A stretch of DNA of 64,000 bases from positions 16,122,755 through 16,186,754 of the forward strand of contig CM048853.1 of the NCBI GenBank assembly GCA_026545225.1. Direction: 5' to 3'. Below the pieces are notes generated by a model. That model saw nothing but the letters and a program-made list of their open reading frames with translations. It did no database searches and was not told the origin of the DNA. The position numbers and the translations under genes were made by a program. Positions 35,802 through 47,326 of this stretch are shown here, piece after piece. This DNA comes from Cornus controversa (Eukaryota > Streptophyta > Magnoliopsida > Cornales > Cornaceae). Numbering within the stretch: the first letter of the stretch is position 1; every line of letters begins with the position of its first letter.

Positions 35802-37559
35802 GCAATGCTACAAAAAATGAAATGAGCTATCTTATACAAAAATTGAATCATACTCAGTCATCAACTAGATAAAGGATGATTATCCGTTCATTTCACACTT
35901 GGCAAATGCAACAAGTATTACAGAACTATGGGGTCGTTAGCAAAAATGGACTTTCACAAACTACAAACAGACGACAGTCCCACATAATGGCCAGTCCGAA
36001 CAAAAATACCGATTCCAACCCCAAAATCCTCTTTGAAAAGTGAACATGCATTCTAATGTGTAGCTTTGTCAAATTTGGAGAAAAATAAGAACAAATCTGC
36101 TTTTAAAAGAAAAACTCATTGAACAAGCTCGACACTGTTGTTCATTACCGTAAAACATACATGAATGCTCATGTGCAGATGATCGTGCAATGCTTAGCTC
36201 TTTTTGCTTTCTTGTAAGCCCATGTAGCGGCATTGGGTCAATGACTCCCAAACCAATTGGTTTTAGGACATTAGGTGAAGAAACACCCCTCGAACTTAAT
36301 AACCGAGCTTACAAGGCGAGGAGTTTAAACAATCCACCCGCTTATTATTGCTCAACCTTGCACACTTATACGCGAATACTCCATGCTTAATGAGGCATAG
36401 AGATCCGGTTTATTAAGTGGGAAGGCTTATTGCATATTTTTCTCTTTTTTTTTTCTTTACAACAACCAAAAGAACTCATTCTTTAAGTTGTTCAAATAAA
36501 AACAGAAATTTACAAAATTCTCCATCAGACTTATACCCCACAATTTAAAATGCATATGTGCGAATTTGTGCTGTTAAGGACAAATTTAGGGCAAGAACCG
36601 TACATATTCATATTTGAACAAAAATGTGGACCGTTCTAACCTATTACATAGCTTGCAAAAGTGCGGGTATTTACAATGCTAAAGCTCTTAACTACCTGCT
36701 GCATTTATCTCGGACATTTATTCGAATGATCTTCCCTTAAAAAGTAAGACATCATAGCAAGCATGCAAAAATATCAAGAAAAAAAATTGCTCTACAATGA
36801 CAATCAATACAAATATTGAACATTTGCATGCATATGCAAGTGGTATAGCATACCGCACCCCCAAACTTATATGCAACATTGTCCTCAATGCTTGGACAAG
36901 AAGAACAAGGAAGGAAATTATCGGGACGGCAGACCTGAACAAAAATGGCATTCCAACACGGCCGGTCATCCTGTAAATAAGAAAAACCTGCACGGAACAC
37001 CAACTGGATACCACGAGCATTAAATGGAACAAAAAGTACATGATAAAAGAATTATGTACAAGCTGACAATGCCGAGATCACTGCACATCCAAGGCTCTTA
37101 ACTAGTGTTTCCCAATTGACTAAGAGGTCTATGCGATAAGATATTGACTATCCAGGCATGCTAACGTATAGCATGCAAAGGGGCTACCTTTCTTTATTAA
37201 TGCCATACTGCGTTAAAGCAATCTCAACAGTATTGGGAATTGAAACCAGGCGGTAATAAACGGAAATCATCAATTGAATCGCATATAACAATTAGGCAAG
37301 TGGTACTACATACATAATCAAAGTATAGAGAGCAGAGATATTGGTAGAAAGTAAAAAGAAAGACAGTAAATAGAACACATGCTATAAAAGAAATGACAAC
37401 TGTATTCTATATATATGAAAATGAGTTTCAGTACAAAAGGGGTACATGCATGTGGAATACACAAAAATTAACATGGCCAACATGGCCTATCAATAAGCAA
37501 AGAAAGAAAAACAACGGAAAGTAAAGTAGAAAATACGAAAAGATAACGCTAGTCTAGGG
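35802..37559 (-). other. 3' untranslated region of element A
   Basis: Non-coding, about 1.75 kb. A second hairpin plus AAGTTTGGGGGTG module is at 36856-36890, and a block at 36236-36415 is conserved with the B 3' UTRs (60706-60885 and 53640-53825). Frames of 60-107 codons here show no known domain. Confidence 0.6.
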
Positions 37560-38700
37560 TGGGTGGTGGTGGAGGTGGCTCGGTGGGTGGAGTAGAGGTG
37601 GAGGTGGAAGCTCGGCTACTAAACAGGAACTGCAGGTCCTGCCGGAAAGCCCAAAACTCATCAAAAAACATCCTCTGACCCTGCGTTAGAGACGTAATGT
37701 CCTCTCTCATACCCGCCAGTTGACTCAACGTCAGCTGCCAGACAGGAATAGCCCATCACCAGAATCTCATGCCGCTCTGCGGCGATATCAGTCTCTCCCT
37801 CCTCCAACTCCTCATCGGATGCCTCACCCTCTGCGGGCACATCCTCATCCATCTCCACTGGAGCATCCATGTCCACGTCCTCTGGTGGATCTCCCTGGTG
37901 GTCCTAGCGCTCTAAGTGACTCCTCACCCGCACCCACTGAGTATGCATGAAGCGGGAGGGCGATGCCAACTGGATGTTAGTGTCACTGACCGGTATATTG
38001 GCATGGCTGAGGAAAACTGCGACTAGGAAAAGGAAGGGAAGCCGCTAACTCGATGCCCGTCTCATCTTCTTGTTGACGAGTCCGTCCCAGACTTTGTACA
38101 TCTGTCCCCAGATCAGCTATGGGACAGAAAACCATGTGCCTGTGTGGAAAGCGTACAGGCAATGGAGAAGGTCGCCCTGGCACACTGCCACATGTTGTAA
38201 AGGACACGCGTTCTTGATGAGAACGGTGTCCAGAAACCATAAAATGCTCGGGCACATCGATTTGAACGTACAGTTGTGACTGGGAGTGGAAAACATCCCG
38301 CCACACATGTCCATAACGATGGAGAATAGGGTCATGTCGGCCAGAAACTCGGGCCTGTAGAGCGGCCGACCATCCTGGTCAACCATGTCCAGGGGTTGCT
38401 GGTGTGGAATACTGAGCATTTGTGCTATCCGACTCAGCATAATGGTAATCGTCGAGCCACCCACGACTGTCTCTAAAGTGTCGGGCTTGGTGCATGAATA
38501 GGTCATGCGCTCATAGAAAACCTGCACTAGTCGCTCGTGCGCCACATCGGTGGGTGGCACACATAACCGGTCGAGCCGGCGCCACCGGAGCTCTACTACC
38601 GCCAATGAGCAATCGGGATGCATCTCAAACTCTCTCAACTCAAATTAGTGCTCCGGGTGGAACTTCCAATTCTGGAAGGCTCGCCCGACACATCTCAAAC
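37560..38700 (-). pseudogene. Extra ORF after pol, plant-transposon-protein-like (decayed)
   Basis: A 173-codon open part (38117-38638) is clearly related to the B extra ORF at 61741-62964: both have LV.VFY near the start, then an NHLWFLD-like block (here PSILWFLD), KN.CP, LH.LYA.H and W.S.P in the same order. The family resembles the plant domain known as putative plant transposon protein (Transposase_32-like). Downstream frames to 37560 give an acidic segment (D/E-rich, 37700-37860) and a proline tail, matching the acidic and coiled-coil C-terminus of B, but stops and shifts break it. No membrane segment or signal peptide, so not an obvious envelope-like protein. Confidence 0.7.
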
Positions 38701-39390
38701 AGCACCGGTGGCATTCTTCACACGTGCCATAATCCGGAACAGTTTGCATTTATTCCAAAAATAAAGTAAATAAAAATAAAAATTAAAAAGAAGTTCTAGT
38801 CCATGGTGCCGACACATGCACTCCAAAATATGCTCGAATCGACCCGATTAGGTCTACTCAGAAGCAAAAATAACCCGCACGAATATGTATCTCATCTCGC
38901 TCTCAACGAAGCGGCATAAGAGGATGGAACAAACACAAAATCAATGTAAATCTCAACCGTACACGCACTCTTACCCCCGAAACCCGCAAGTTCCCATCAT
39001 GAACGTAGTGAATGCAAACCACTCCAACCCAACATCATCTATTTACACTTATTAAGCTGGTAAACTAACAAAAATAGCGGCAAAGCAAATAAAATAAAGC
39101 ATGCATCAACGTACCTCACGGCGAAGATGATGAACAGTGCAAGAAAATGGAACCCCAACACGCAGTTGCGAAGAGACGAACTCGCGCAAATATGCGAAAG
39201 GCTCGGACAACAGCGAACGACGGTGGAGGGCCGGGAATGATCAGAAAAGGTTGGACGGTGATCGGGGATTGCTTTGGAACTCTCAGACTGGAGGGAGAAG
39301 TCGGATGGTCGCGAGAAGAAGTGGAGAAATGAGAGGGAGCCCGACGGTTTTGAATATATAAGTGACTCACGTGCAGTCAGTGTGGCCATC

Positions 39391-39633
39391 TTGATTAATC
39401 GAGATGCACATCTCGATCAATCGAGATCTTAATTGATCAAGAATGGGATCTCGATTGATCAAAATTTTGATTGATCGAGTATCTATCGAAGTGCCATCGA
39501 GAAAAAACACCTCTTGGTACTTTGCTATTTGCAAAATGTTCCAAAGTCTTTGCATTATTTCAATCAATCGAGACCAAAATCTCGATTAATCGAGATCTCG
39601 ATTGATCGAGATCCTTGTTTCGATCAATCAAAA
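39391..39633. repeat. Palindrome array between pol and extra ORF of A
   Basis: At least eight copies of TCGATTGATCGAGAT-type near-palindromes, some changed, in the spacer after the pol stop. The units are of the same kind as in the A LTRs, though this is internal DNA. Confidence 0.85.
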
Positions 39634-39788
39634 TTCTGAAAAATAGTCAGCTTGATTTAGAACCTTATGGACTTGAACTTATGGGACTTAGATACAAAAC
39701 TACTTTGGATTAGAGGGACATCATGGAAGCATGATAACTACCATGGCCGCGCCACATTGTACGTCTATGGCATGACGTTGGAATCGAT

Positions 39789-42700
39789 TCACGAGTCAAA
39801 ATAAATGGGATCCGTTAAATTGACGACATCCACATACTCCATGGTAACTTGGTCATCCACGCACGATTTTAAGCGCTGCCCGTTCACTTTGAACAACGTT
39901 CCATCTTTCAAGTCCTTCAATTCCACCACTCCTTGGGGAGCAACGAAATTAATCAAAAATGGACCATCCCAACGGGAGTGAAGTTTTTTGAGAAACAAAG
40001 GGAGGCGTGAGTTGTACAACCATACTTTCTGTCCTGGAGAAAATGTTTTGACTCGAATATTGTGATCATGAAAGGCTTTAGACTTTGCCTTATAGATTTT
40101 AGCATTCTCATAAGCGTCATGTCGCAATTCTTCTAATTCATTCAATTGAAGCTTTCGATTAGAGCCGGCCATTTGCATGTCAAAATTGAACGTTTTGGTG
40201 GCCCACATAGCTTTGTGCTCCAATTCAACCAAAAGATAGTATGCTTTACCATAAACCAACTGGTAAGGTGACATTCCAATGGGAGACTTATAAGTAGTTC
40301 GGTAAGCCCATAATACATCATTTAGTCGCAATGACCAATCTTTTCAGTCAGGCTGAACTATTTTCTCAAGGATGTTCTTTATCTCCCTATTAGATACTTC
40401 CACTAGTCCACTAGTTTGAGGATGGTATGGGGTGGCTACTTTGTGTGTGACAGAGTATTTGGTAAGCAAGGTTCGAAGGAACCGATTACAGAAATCTTTA
40501 CCTCCGTCACTGATGAAGGCCCGAGGCGTACCAAAATGGTTAAAGATATTAGCTTGAATGAACTTAACCACGACTGCGTGGTCATTGTTTATGGAAGTAA
40601 CGACCTCTATCCATTTAGAAACAAGTCCACCGCCACAAGTATGTACTCATGACTAGTAGATGGTGGAAAAGGTCCCATGAAGTCGATGCCCCACATATCA
40701 AATATCTCACCAATAAGAATAGGGTTGAAAGGCATCATATCCTTCCAAGACATCACGCCAAGGCGCTGACATCGCTCACACTAGTGGCAAAATGAGTATG
40801 CATCCCGATGAAGTGTTGGCCAAAAAAACTCGCATTGAAGAATCTTTGCTGCGGTTTTCTTAGCACTAAAGTGTCCCCCACAAACAAGTGTATGACAGAA
40901 TTTTAGAATGCTTTGGAATTCACTGTTGGGTACACACTTTTGGATTATTTGATCGGGGCAATATTTGAACATTTAGGGATCGTCCCAATAATATGATCGT
41001 GATTGGGAGAAAAACTGATCCTTCTATTACTTGGTCCAAGAAGATGGTATTTTGCCGATTGCCAAGTAGTTGACAATGTCCGTATACCAAGGGATACTCT
41101 CTTGAGAGATTACAAAAAGTTGTTCATCCGGGAAGGATTCACAAACTGGAATGAAGTCAATGAGGGATTCAACAAGAATTCTAGAGAGGTGGTCAGCCAC
41201 CACATTTTTGGTTCCCTTTTTGTCTCTAATCTCAAAATTAAACTCTTGCAGCAAGAGTATCCACCGGATCAATCTAGGCTTAGTGTCCTTTTTGGCCAAT
41301 AGATGCCGGAGGGCAGCATGGTTCGAATAGACAATGACCTTGGAACCTAATAGATAAGCTCAAAATTTGTTCAAGGCAAATACTACTACAAGCAACTCCT
41401 TTTCCGTTGTGGTATAATTGAATTGAGTCTCAGAAAGGGTTTTACTTGCATAGTAGATAACATGTGATAATTTGTCTACCCGTTGCCCTAAGACTGCACC
41501 CATAACATAATCGGATGCATCACACATAATCTCAAATGGGAGAGCCCAATTTGGAGAGATGAGAATTGGAGCGGTTGTAAGCATGGTGTGGAACTTTTCA
41601 AAAGCGTTAAGGCATGCTTCATCAAAGGTAAAACAAGACTCTTTTTCAAGAAGGCGACACAAAGGCCGAGAGATCTTGCTAAAGTCTTTGATGAAACGGC
41701 GATAAAAGCCCGCATGCCCAAGGAATGAACGAATCTCTCTCACCGTTGATGGTGGAGGAAGTTTGGAAATAAGTTCAACCTTGGCTTTGTCAACCTCAAT
41801 TCCTCTCTTAGACACAATGTGCCCTAGGACAACGCCCTCTTGAACCATAAAATGGCTCTTTTCCTAACTGAGGATTAGATTGGTTTCTTGACATCATGTG
41901 AGAACACGAGATAGATTTTGGAGGCATGATTCGAATCAAGGTCCAAACACAGAGAAATCATCCATGAACACTTCCAAGAAATTTTCCACCATGTCCAGAA
42001 AGATAGATATCATACACCGTTGAAAGGTCATCGGTGCATTACATAACCCAAAGGGCATGCGTCTATAAGCGAATGTGCCGAAATGACATGTAAAGGTGGT
42101 TTTCTCTTGGTCCCTCGGGTCTATAGCAACCTGATTATAGCTGGAATATCCATCTAAAAAGTAATAAAAACTTTGACCAGCTAATCTCTCTAAGATTTGA
42201 TCAATAAATGGAAGAGGGAAGTGATCTTTCCGAGTTGCTGAATTTAGTTTTCGATAATCTATGCAAACTCTCCATCCCGTGGTGGTGCGTTGGGGAACCA
42301 ATTCACCCTTATCATTTGGTTGCACCGTAATACCGAACTTCTTAGGAACCACTTGAGTGGGACTAACCCACTTACTATCTGAGATGGGGTAAATAATTCT
42401 CGTATCTAGTAACTTCACCACCTCTTTCATCACAACGTCCTTCATATTTGGATTTAATCGACATTGTGCCTCTCTTGAGGTCTTTGCATCTTCTTCCAAG
42501 TATATGCGGTGCATACAAATAGAAGGATCTATTCCCTTAAGATCTACCACACTCCATCCTATTGCTTCCTTGTGCTCTTTTAGCACTTTTAGAAGTTCCA
42601 TCTCTTGATCATTGGTGAGATTGTAAGCAATAATGACTGGAAGGGTTTCATTAGTGCCCAAGAAAACATACTTGAGTGTAGTCGGTAGAGGCTTGAGCTC

Positions 42701-43345
42701 AAGTTGTAGTGGGGACATTAGAGAAGGAGTTTGGGAAGTATTGGACAAAGGAGGCAAAGGTTCTCTCGGAACTCTCTATTTAGGCAAATCCATGACGGTC
42801 GTGACATCGAGCATTGAATTAACTTCACAAATGGATTGCTCAATGTTATAATCATCATAGTTGAAATGACTTAGGCATGCCTCTAGAGGATCCTTAGAAA
42901 GAATGGAAAGAAGCGCTTCTTGAACGAGATCTTCCACTACATCAACACAAAAACATTCACTTTCATCGTCGGATGTGTGGTGAGTAGCATTAAAGTTGTG
43001 CAAGTGGACTTTCAAATTCCCGAAAGAGATGTCCATTACTCCAGTACGACAATTAACGCAAGCGTTTGCTGTGGCCAAAAATAGATGACCTAGAATGATA
43101 GGAATATGTCTATTTGGATTTTGGACCGGTTCCGTGTCAAGGACTGTGAAGTCCACGGGAAAGTAAAATTTGTCCACTTGAATTATCACATCCTCAATGA
43201 TGCCACGTGGTTGCTTCACCAAGCGGTCGGCAAGTTGTAAAACAACTGTGGTGGGCTTAAGTTCCCCCAAACCTAATTGTTAGTAAACTGAGAATGGAAG
43301 CAAATTGACACTAGCCCCTAAATCAAGAAGTGCCTTTTCAAAAAC
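39789..43345 (-). pseudogene. pol of element A (protease, RT, RNase H, integrase), broken
   Basis: Read leftward: protease with LLDLGAS near 43335 and an early stop just after it (about 43280); RT 42757-41936 with DYRKLN, DGYSSYNQ and the catalytic FMDDFSVFG; RNase H about 41848-41028 with CDASDYVMGAVL and ending ADHLSRI; integrase zinc finger 40972-40781 (one H appears lost); integrase core 40780-40344 with WGIDFMG, SDGG and an E in [10 protein letters not shown]; and a 180-codon C-terminal segment 40331-39789 with a WDGPF block. At least five stops or frameshifts separate the pieces. Each domain is otherwise well preserved, so loss of function is fairly recent. No chromodomain. Confidence 0.9.
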
Positions 43346-43429
43346 TTGATTTATGATGGTGCATGAAATGGTTGGAGCACCCGGATCTTTGAATTTAGGA
43401 GGGGCTTGGTGTTGGAAAATGGAGCTTAC

Positions 43430-45417
43430 TTACTCAGTTAGGAGGACTTTCTTAGGAACATTGTTCTTAGATTTGCGCTTTTGAGTGCACATGTCCTTCA
43501 AAAATTTAGCATAGGAGGGAATTTGCCAGATAGCATCAAGGAGAGGGAGATTGATCTTGACTTGTTTGAAGATCTCCATCATGTCTTGAATTTTCTCTCC
43601 TTGCTTCCCGAAATAAGAAGGTTCCTTCAATCTTTGAGGAAAAGGAATCGGAGGTTCAAAAGAGGTGTCAAGATTTGGAATAGATGGTGACACAACTTCA
43701 ATTGCCTTTCCTTTTGGATGTTGTGGGACTTTGTTCACATTTGGATTTGAAGGAAACACATTTGGATTTGATTGGGATTCTTTTGAATTTTTGGATCGCT
43801 CATTGGATTCCTTTTTCTCTTCCCCGACCTTGGAATTTATGATTTTACCACTCCTTAAGGTGGTGATTGATTAAATTTGCTCCGGAGGAGCATTACAAGA
43901 TGAAGATGATGGATCATCAATCACATGAACACCCTTAGGATTTGCCATCGGTTGACTTGGCAACTTACCATCCTCTCTTCTATTCAAGGCATTAGCTAGT
44001 TGCTCGATTTGAGCTCTAACCTAGCCATAGATTGAGCGTTAGCTTTAAGATTAGAGATTGATTGAGAGTGGGTTTGCAACAAGCGAGTATTAGCCTCAAG
44101 ATTGCTTATCACTCTTTCTTCAAAGCTTTGGCTTCTCGGAGGAGGTGGTGGTTGTTGGTAGGTGGATCTTTGATGGTAAGGTTGAGGAGTTGGCCTATAT
44201 TGAGGCTGTTGAGATTAGGAATTAAAGAAAGTTTGCCCTTGAAAAGAGGGACTTGGTTCTTGAGATTTCCATGAAAATACCGGATGATTCTTGTAACCAG
44301 GATTGTAGGTATTTGAATAAGGATCATTAATCTGTTTAGAATTCAAGGCATTCGCTTGCTCTTGAGCATAATCGGGAGATTGACCAGTAATAGGACAATC
44401 TCGCACATAATGTGAAGTGCTATAGCAAAATGAACACCCTTCCTAATTTTGAACAGGTTGGTTTTGAGTAGGCAGCCCATTTTTCATGATTTGGTCCATT
44501 TTTCGGGTTAAGACTTCTAGTTGCATGGCAACCTCATCTACCCTTGAAATCTCATGCACTCCTCTACAAGGTTGGGTGGATTTCCCTTTTCTAGTGGAGG
44601 AGCGTTGAGCTGAATTATTACTTAAGGTTTGAAAAAGTTTCCATGCATCATCTGGGCTTTTCAAAAGGTATCCACCTCCACAAGCGAAATCTATCATTTG
44701 CCTATGTTGCTCACTTACCCCATCATAAAAGCTTTGCACTAGCTGCCATTTTGGGACAGCATGGTGCGGACAAGATTTAAAAGAATCTTTTAATCTCTCC
44801 CAAGTCTCATAAAATTGTTCTTGATCAATTTGGGTGAGTCTGGTGATTGCTCGCCGAATATCACTCGTATTTCCCATTGGAAAGTATTTTTTTAAGAATT
44901 CAATTTACATCTCTGCCCAAGAATGGATTGAGTTAGGTTCTAAGGAATTGAACCAACTTCTAGCTTTATCCTTTAGGGAAAATGGAAACATACAAAGTTA
45001 CAGATCATCCTCCGTAAAATATGGTACCCGAATGGTGGAACACACAGAAAGGAAGTAATCTAAATGCCGGTATGGATCTTCATTTGGGAGACCATGGAAG
45101 CTATTAAGAAGATTGATGGTGGAGGACTTTATTTTAAATTGATTTGCCGCTACATCAGGAAATTGAATACATGAAGGTACTTCGAATGTAGTCGAAAGAT
45201 AAAAGTCCATAAGCAATTCTCCTTGAGGAGGAGGAGGTGGAGGTTGTTGTTCATGATTAAATGGAGGTAGTCCGGGAGGTTGTCCATTATTTTGATCCAT
45301 GTATTCAGTCCTAGGCAATATAGGGTCCCTAGAGGTTCCTCTACGTTGTCTAAGTGTTCGTTCAAGTTCAATATTACACGGAAGTAAAGGAAGAGACAAT
45401 GACCGTCTACCTAGCAT
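43430..45417 (-). pseudogene. gag of element A, broken
   Basis: From ATG 45417 (MLGRRSLSLP) a 139-codon frame ends at a TAA near 45000. Gag continues at 44877-44443 (retrotransposon gag core with YETWERLKD and CPHH), then a single CCHC-like finger CSFCYSTSHYVRDC (about 44440-44400, just past a stop), then a Q/N/P-rich linker and a segment 43759-43430 with PSYAKFLKDM, typical of Athila-type gag before the protease. Three or more stops. The truncated plus-strand copy at 57463-57878 has the same N-terminus. Confidence 0.88.
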
Positions 45418-45658
45418 GTATTAAAAGTAAAACAACACCTCAATATGCAAAAAAAAAAAAATTACTCAAATGCACAAATTTTAGACTTTATACTCACAAA
45501 GGGTCCACCTTGAGTCTTTGAGATGCCCACTATGTGGTATACCTAAAATCAACCAATTTGAGAGATAAACACAAGATATTTACAAAAAAGAATGAAAGAA
45601 TATCTAGGCTAAGAATTAAACCAGATTTAATCTTTCAATGGCAACAATTAAATCGTAG

Positions 45659-45675
45659 TCCCCGGCAACGGTGCC
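45659..45675 (-). other. Primer-binding site of element A
   Basis: Minus-strand TGGCACCGTTGCCGGGA, a few bases inside the LTR end at 45682. This is the Athila/Tat-style site, with one substitution and one lost base compared with TGGCGCCGTTGCCGGGGA at 57174-57191 and in B (58584-58601). The tRNA is not assigned here. Confidence 0.8.
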
Positions 45676-45681
45676 AAAATT

Positions 45682-47034
45682 TTGATGTGGCTAAACTTGA
45701 TTGCAATTGTAAGCTTAATTTTGCCCTTTTTCAAAATATAATTTAACCACTCGCAAGAGCACGAATCTTTGTAGATACGGTTCTATATAGAGGGTATCGA
45801 TCCCACGAGGACTAGTTGTTAATTGTCTTGAAGATAGATTAATTCCACTTTAATTCTAAAAATAAGGTTTTTGATTTTTGTTTTAAAACTATTGCATGAA
45901 ATGTAAAAATACTAAATTTAAAGAGTTATAAGTTGGGAGAGAGAACTAGGGGTGGTTTCCACCACTAGCCATTCACATGTCCATAAATGTAGCAAGCTTG
46001 GGATTTATAAAATTAAATGTCTAACAATGTCATTAGGCTTGTGACCTCAATGACATATCAAAAGATTAATGCGTGTGCAAACCAATCATAATCCATCTTC
46101 AACAAGCATAGTTCTTCAACCTGACTAATTACCCTACTCTCTAAGTGAACCTAAATGCATCCAAACTACCTTATCTTGGCATGGTTTATATAAGCAAGAA
46201 CAACACATTCAATTTAAATACCATTACCTAGCCATTATTTGCATTTCTTGTGAAAGATACAAATGTTGTGCATTCACATGATAGATTCTACTCTAAGACA
46301 AGAATAAAATCAACATCAAATGAATATAAATAAGAAATGTATAAGTGTACATTGTCACTAGACTAAGTAATCAACATTTGAATACAAATCCCAAATAATG
46401 CTACAAAAATGAACAAGTTTATATGGCTAGGGGTTTCACCCACACCCTAGTAGAGAAGTTAGTTGCTCATGGCAGCCTTGCACTCTTCCATTGATGGAGA
46501 AAATGAAGCTTCAAGGTCTAGTTTAGCTCCCCTTCCTCCTCTCCCGAATCTCTAATGTATGGTCTCTGTTGTATGTGGGAAAAATGGCTCCTTTTGTGCT
46601 TTTGTGGCTACTTTACATCCTTGGGGCCCACCATGTATATATATATATAGCAATATATATATCAACTAAGTCAATGATATCTCCATGTGTCTTGTTCAAG
46701 TCAGAAAATCCCTCCAAGTCGTGCAAAAAGGTGGATTTTGTTGCAAGTGGGAGAGCAGGTGAGCAAGTGGACAAGTGGGTCTGCAGAATCTCGATTGATC
46801 GAGATTGGAATCTCGATTGATCGAGATCAACATCTCGATTGATCGAGATGTCTTAGCTTCATTTCTGAATTCTGCTCTTCAACTGCAAATGACCTCAAAC
46901 ATTGCTCCTTTTGGTACAAAACCTGCAAGACATCAAAAACACCAAAATACCGTCAACGTACCTCGATAAACGTAATAACGGGACTAACATATGCAGTAAA
47001 GAGGGTTCAAATACATAGTATTGAACACTTATCA
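45682..47034 (-). repeat. 5' LTR of element A
   Basis: 1353 bp, TGATGTGGC to ACACTTATCA in plus coordinates, closely matching the 3' LTR. The palindrome array (46788-46849) is shorter than in the partner; otherwise scattered substitutions. Confidence 0.93.
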
Positions 47035-47326
47035 CCATATCTGCAAACCCCATCCCATCCGGCCCTTTATCAGTTTCTCACAATTAGATGATTCAACTTC
47101 TGACAGTCTTCTATCTCCAATGATTGAAGAGATGGGAGGAGGGTGTCCATTTGTTGCGACAGCGACTATAGATTCTTGCAATTCCTAATCTTTAAATATG
47201 TTAGATTAGGAGCGGCCAATAATCCTCCCCCATCTCCATAGGGAAATGATATCATTTTAGGGTAATATGCTATTATAAACTCTATCAGATTTTGAAGCTG
47301 GATTGGGATCAAAAGCATTTCAAAAT

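Larger units (their letters stand above)
34361..47034 (-). mobile_element. Full-length Athila-like Ty3 retrotransposon (element A), decayed
   Basis: 12.7-kb element on the minus strand: 5' LTR 45682-47034, primer site, gag, protease, RT, RNase H, integrase, extra ORF, polypurine tract, 3' LTR 34361-35764. Flanks CCATG (34356-34360) and CCATA (47035-47039) look like a five-base target duplication with one change. The RT (DYRKLN, PLPFIDQ, FMDDFSVFG) and the LADR-containing protease are of the Athila/Tat type. Stops and frameshifts break gag, protease and pol, so it is not autonomous. Confidence 0.95.

Noticed and set aside
37560-38700. Retroviral-type envelope gene in element A
   Set aside because: Position fits, but there is no signal peptide, cleavage site or membrane helix, and the similarity is to a plant-transposon-protein-like domain.
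37720-38769. Plus-strand frames of 69-91 codons around the A extra ORF
   Set aside because: Antisense to a frame that has clear homology to the B ORF.
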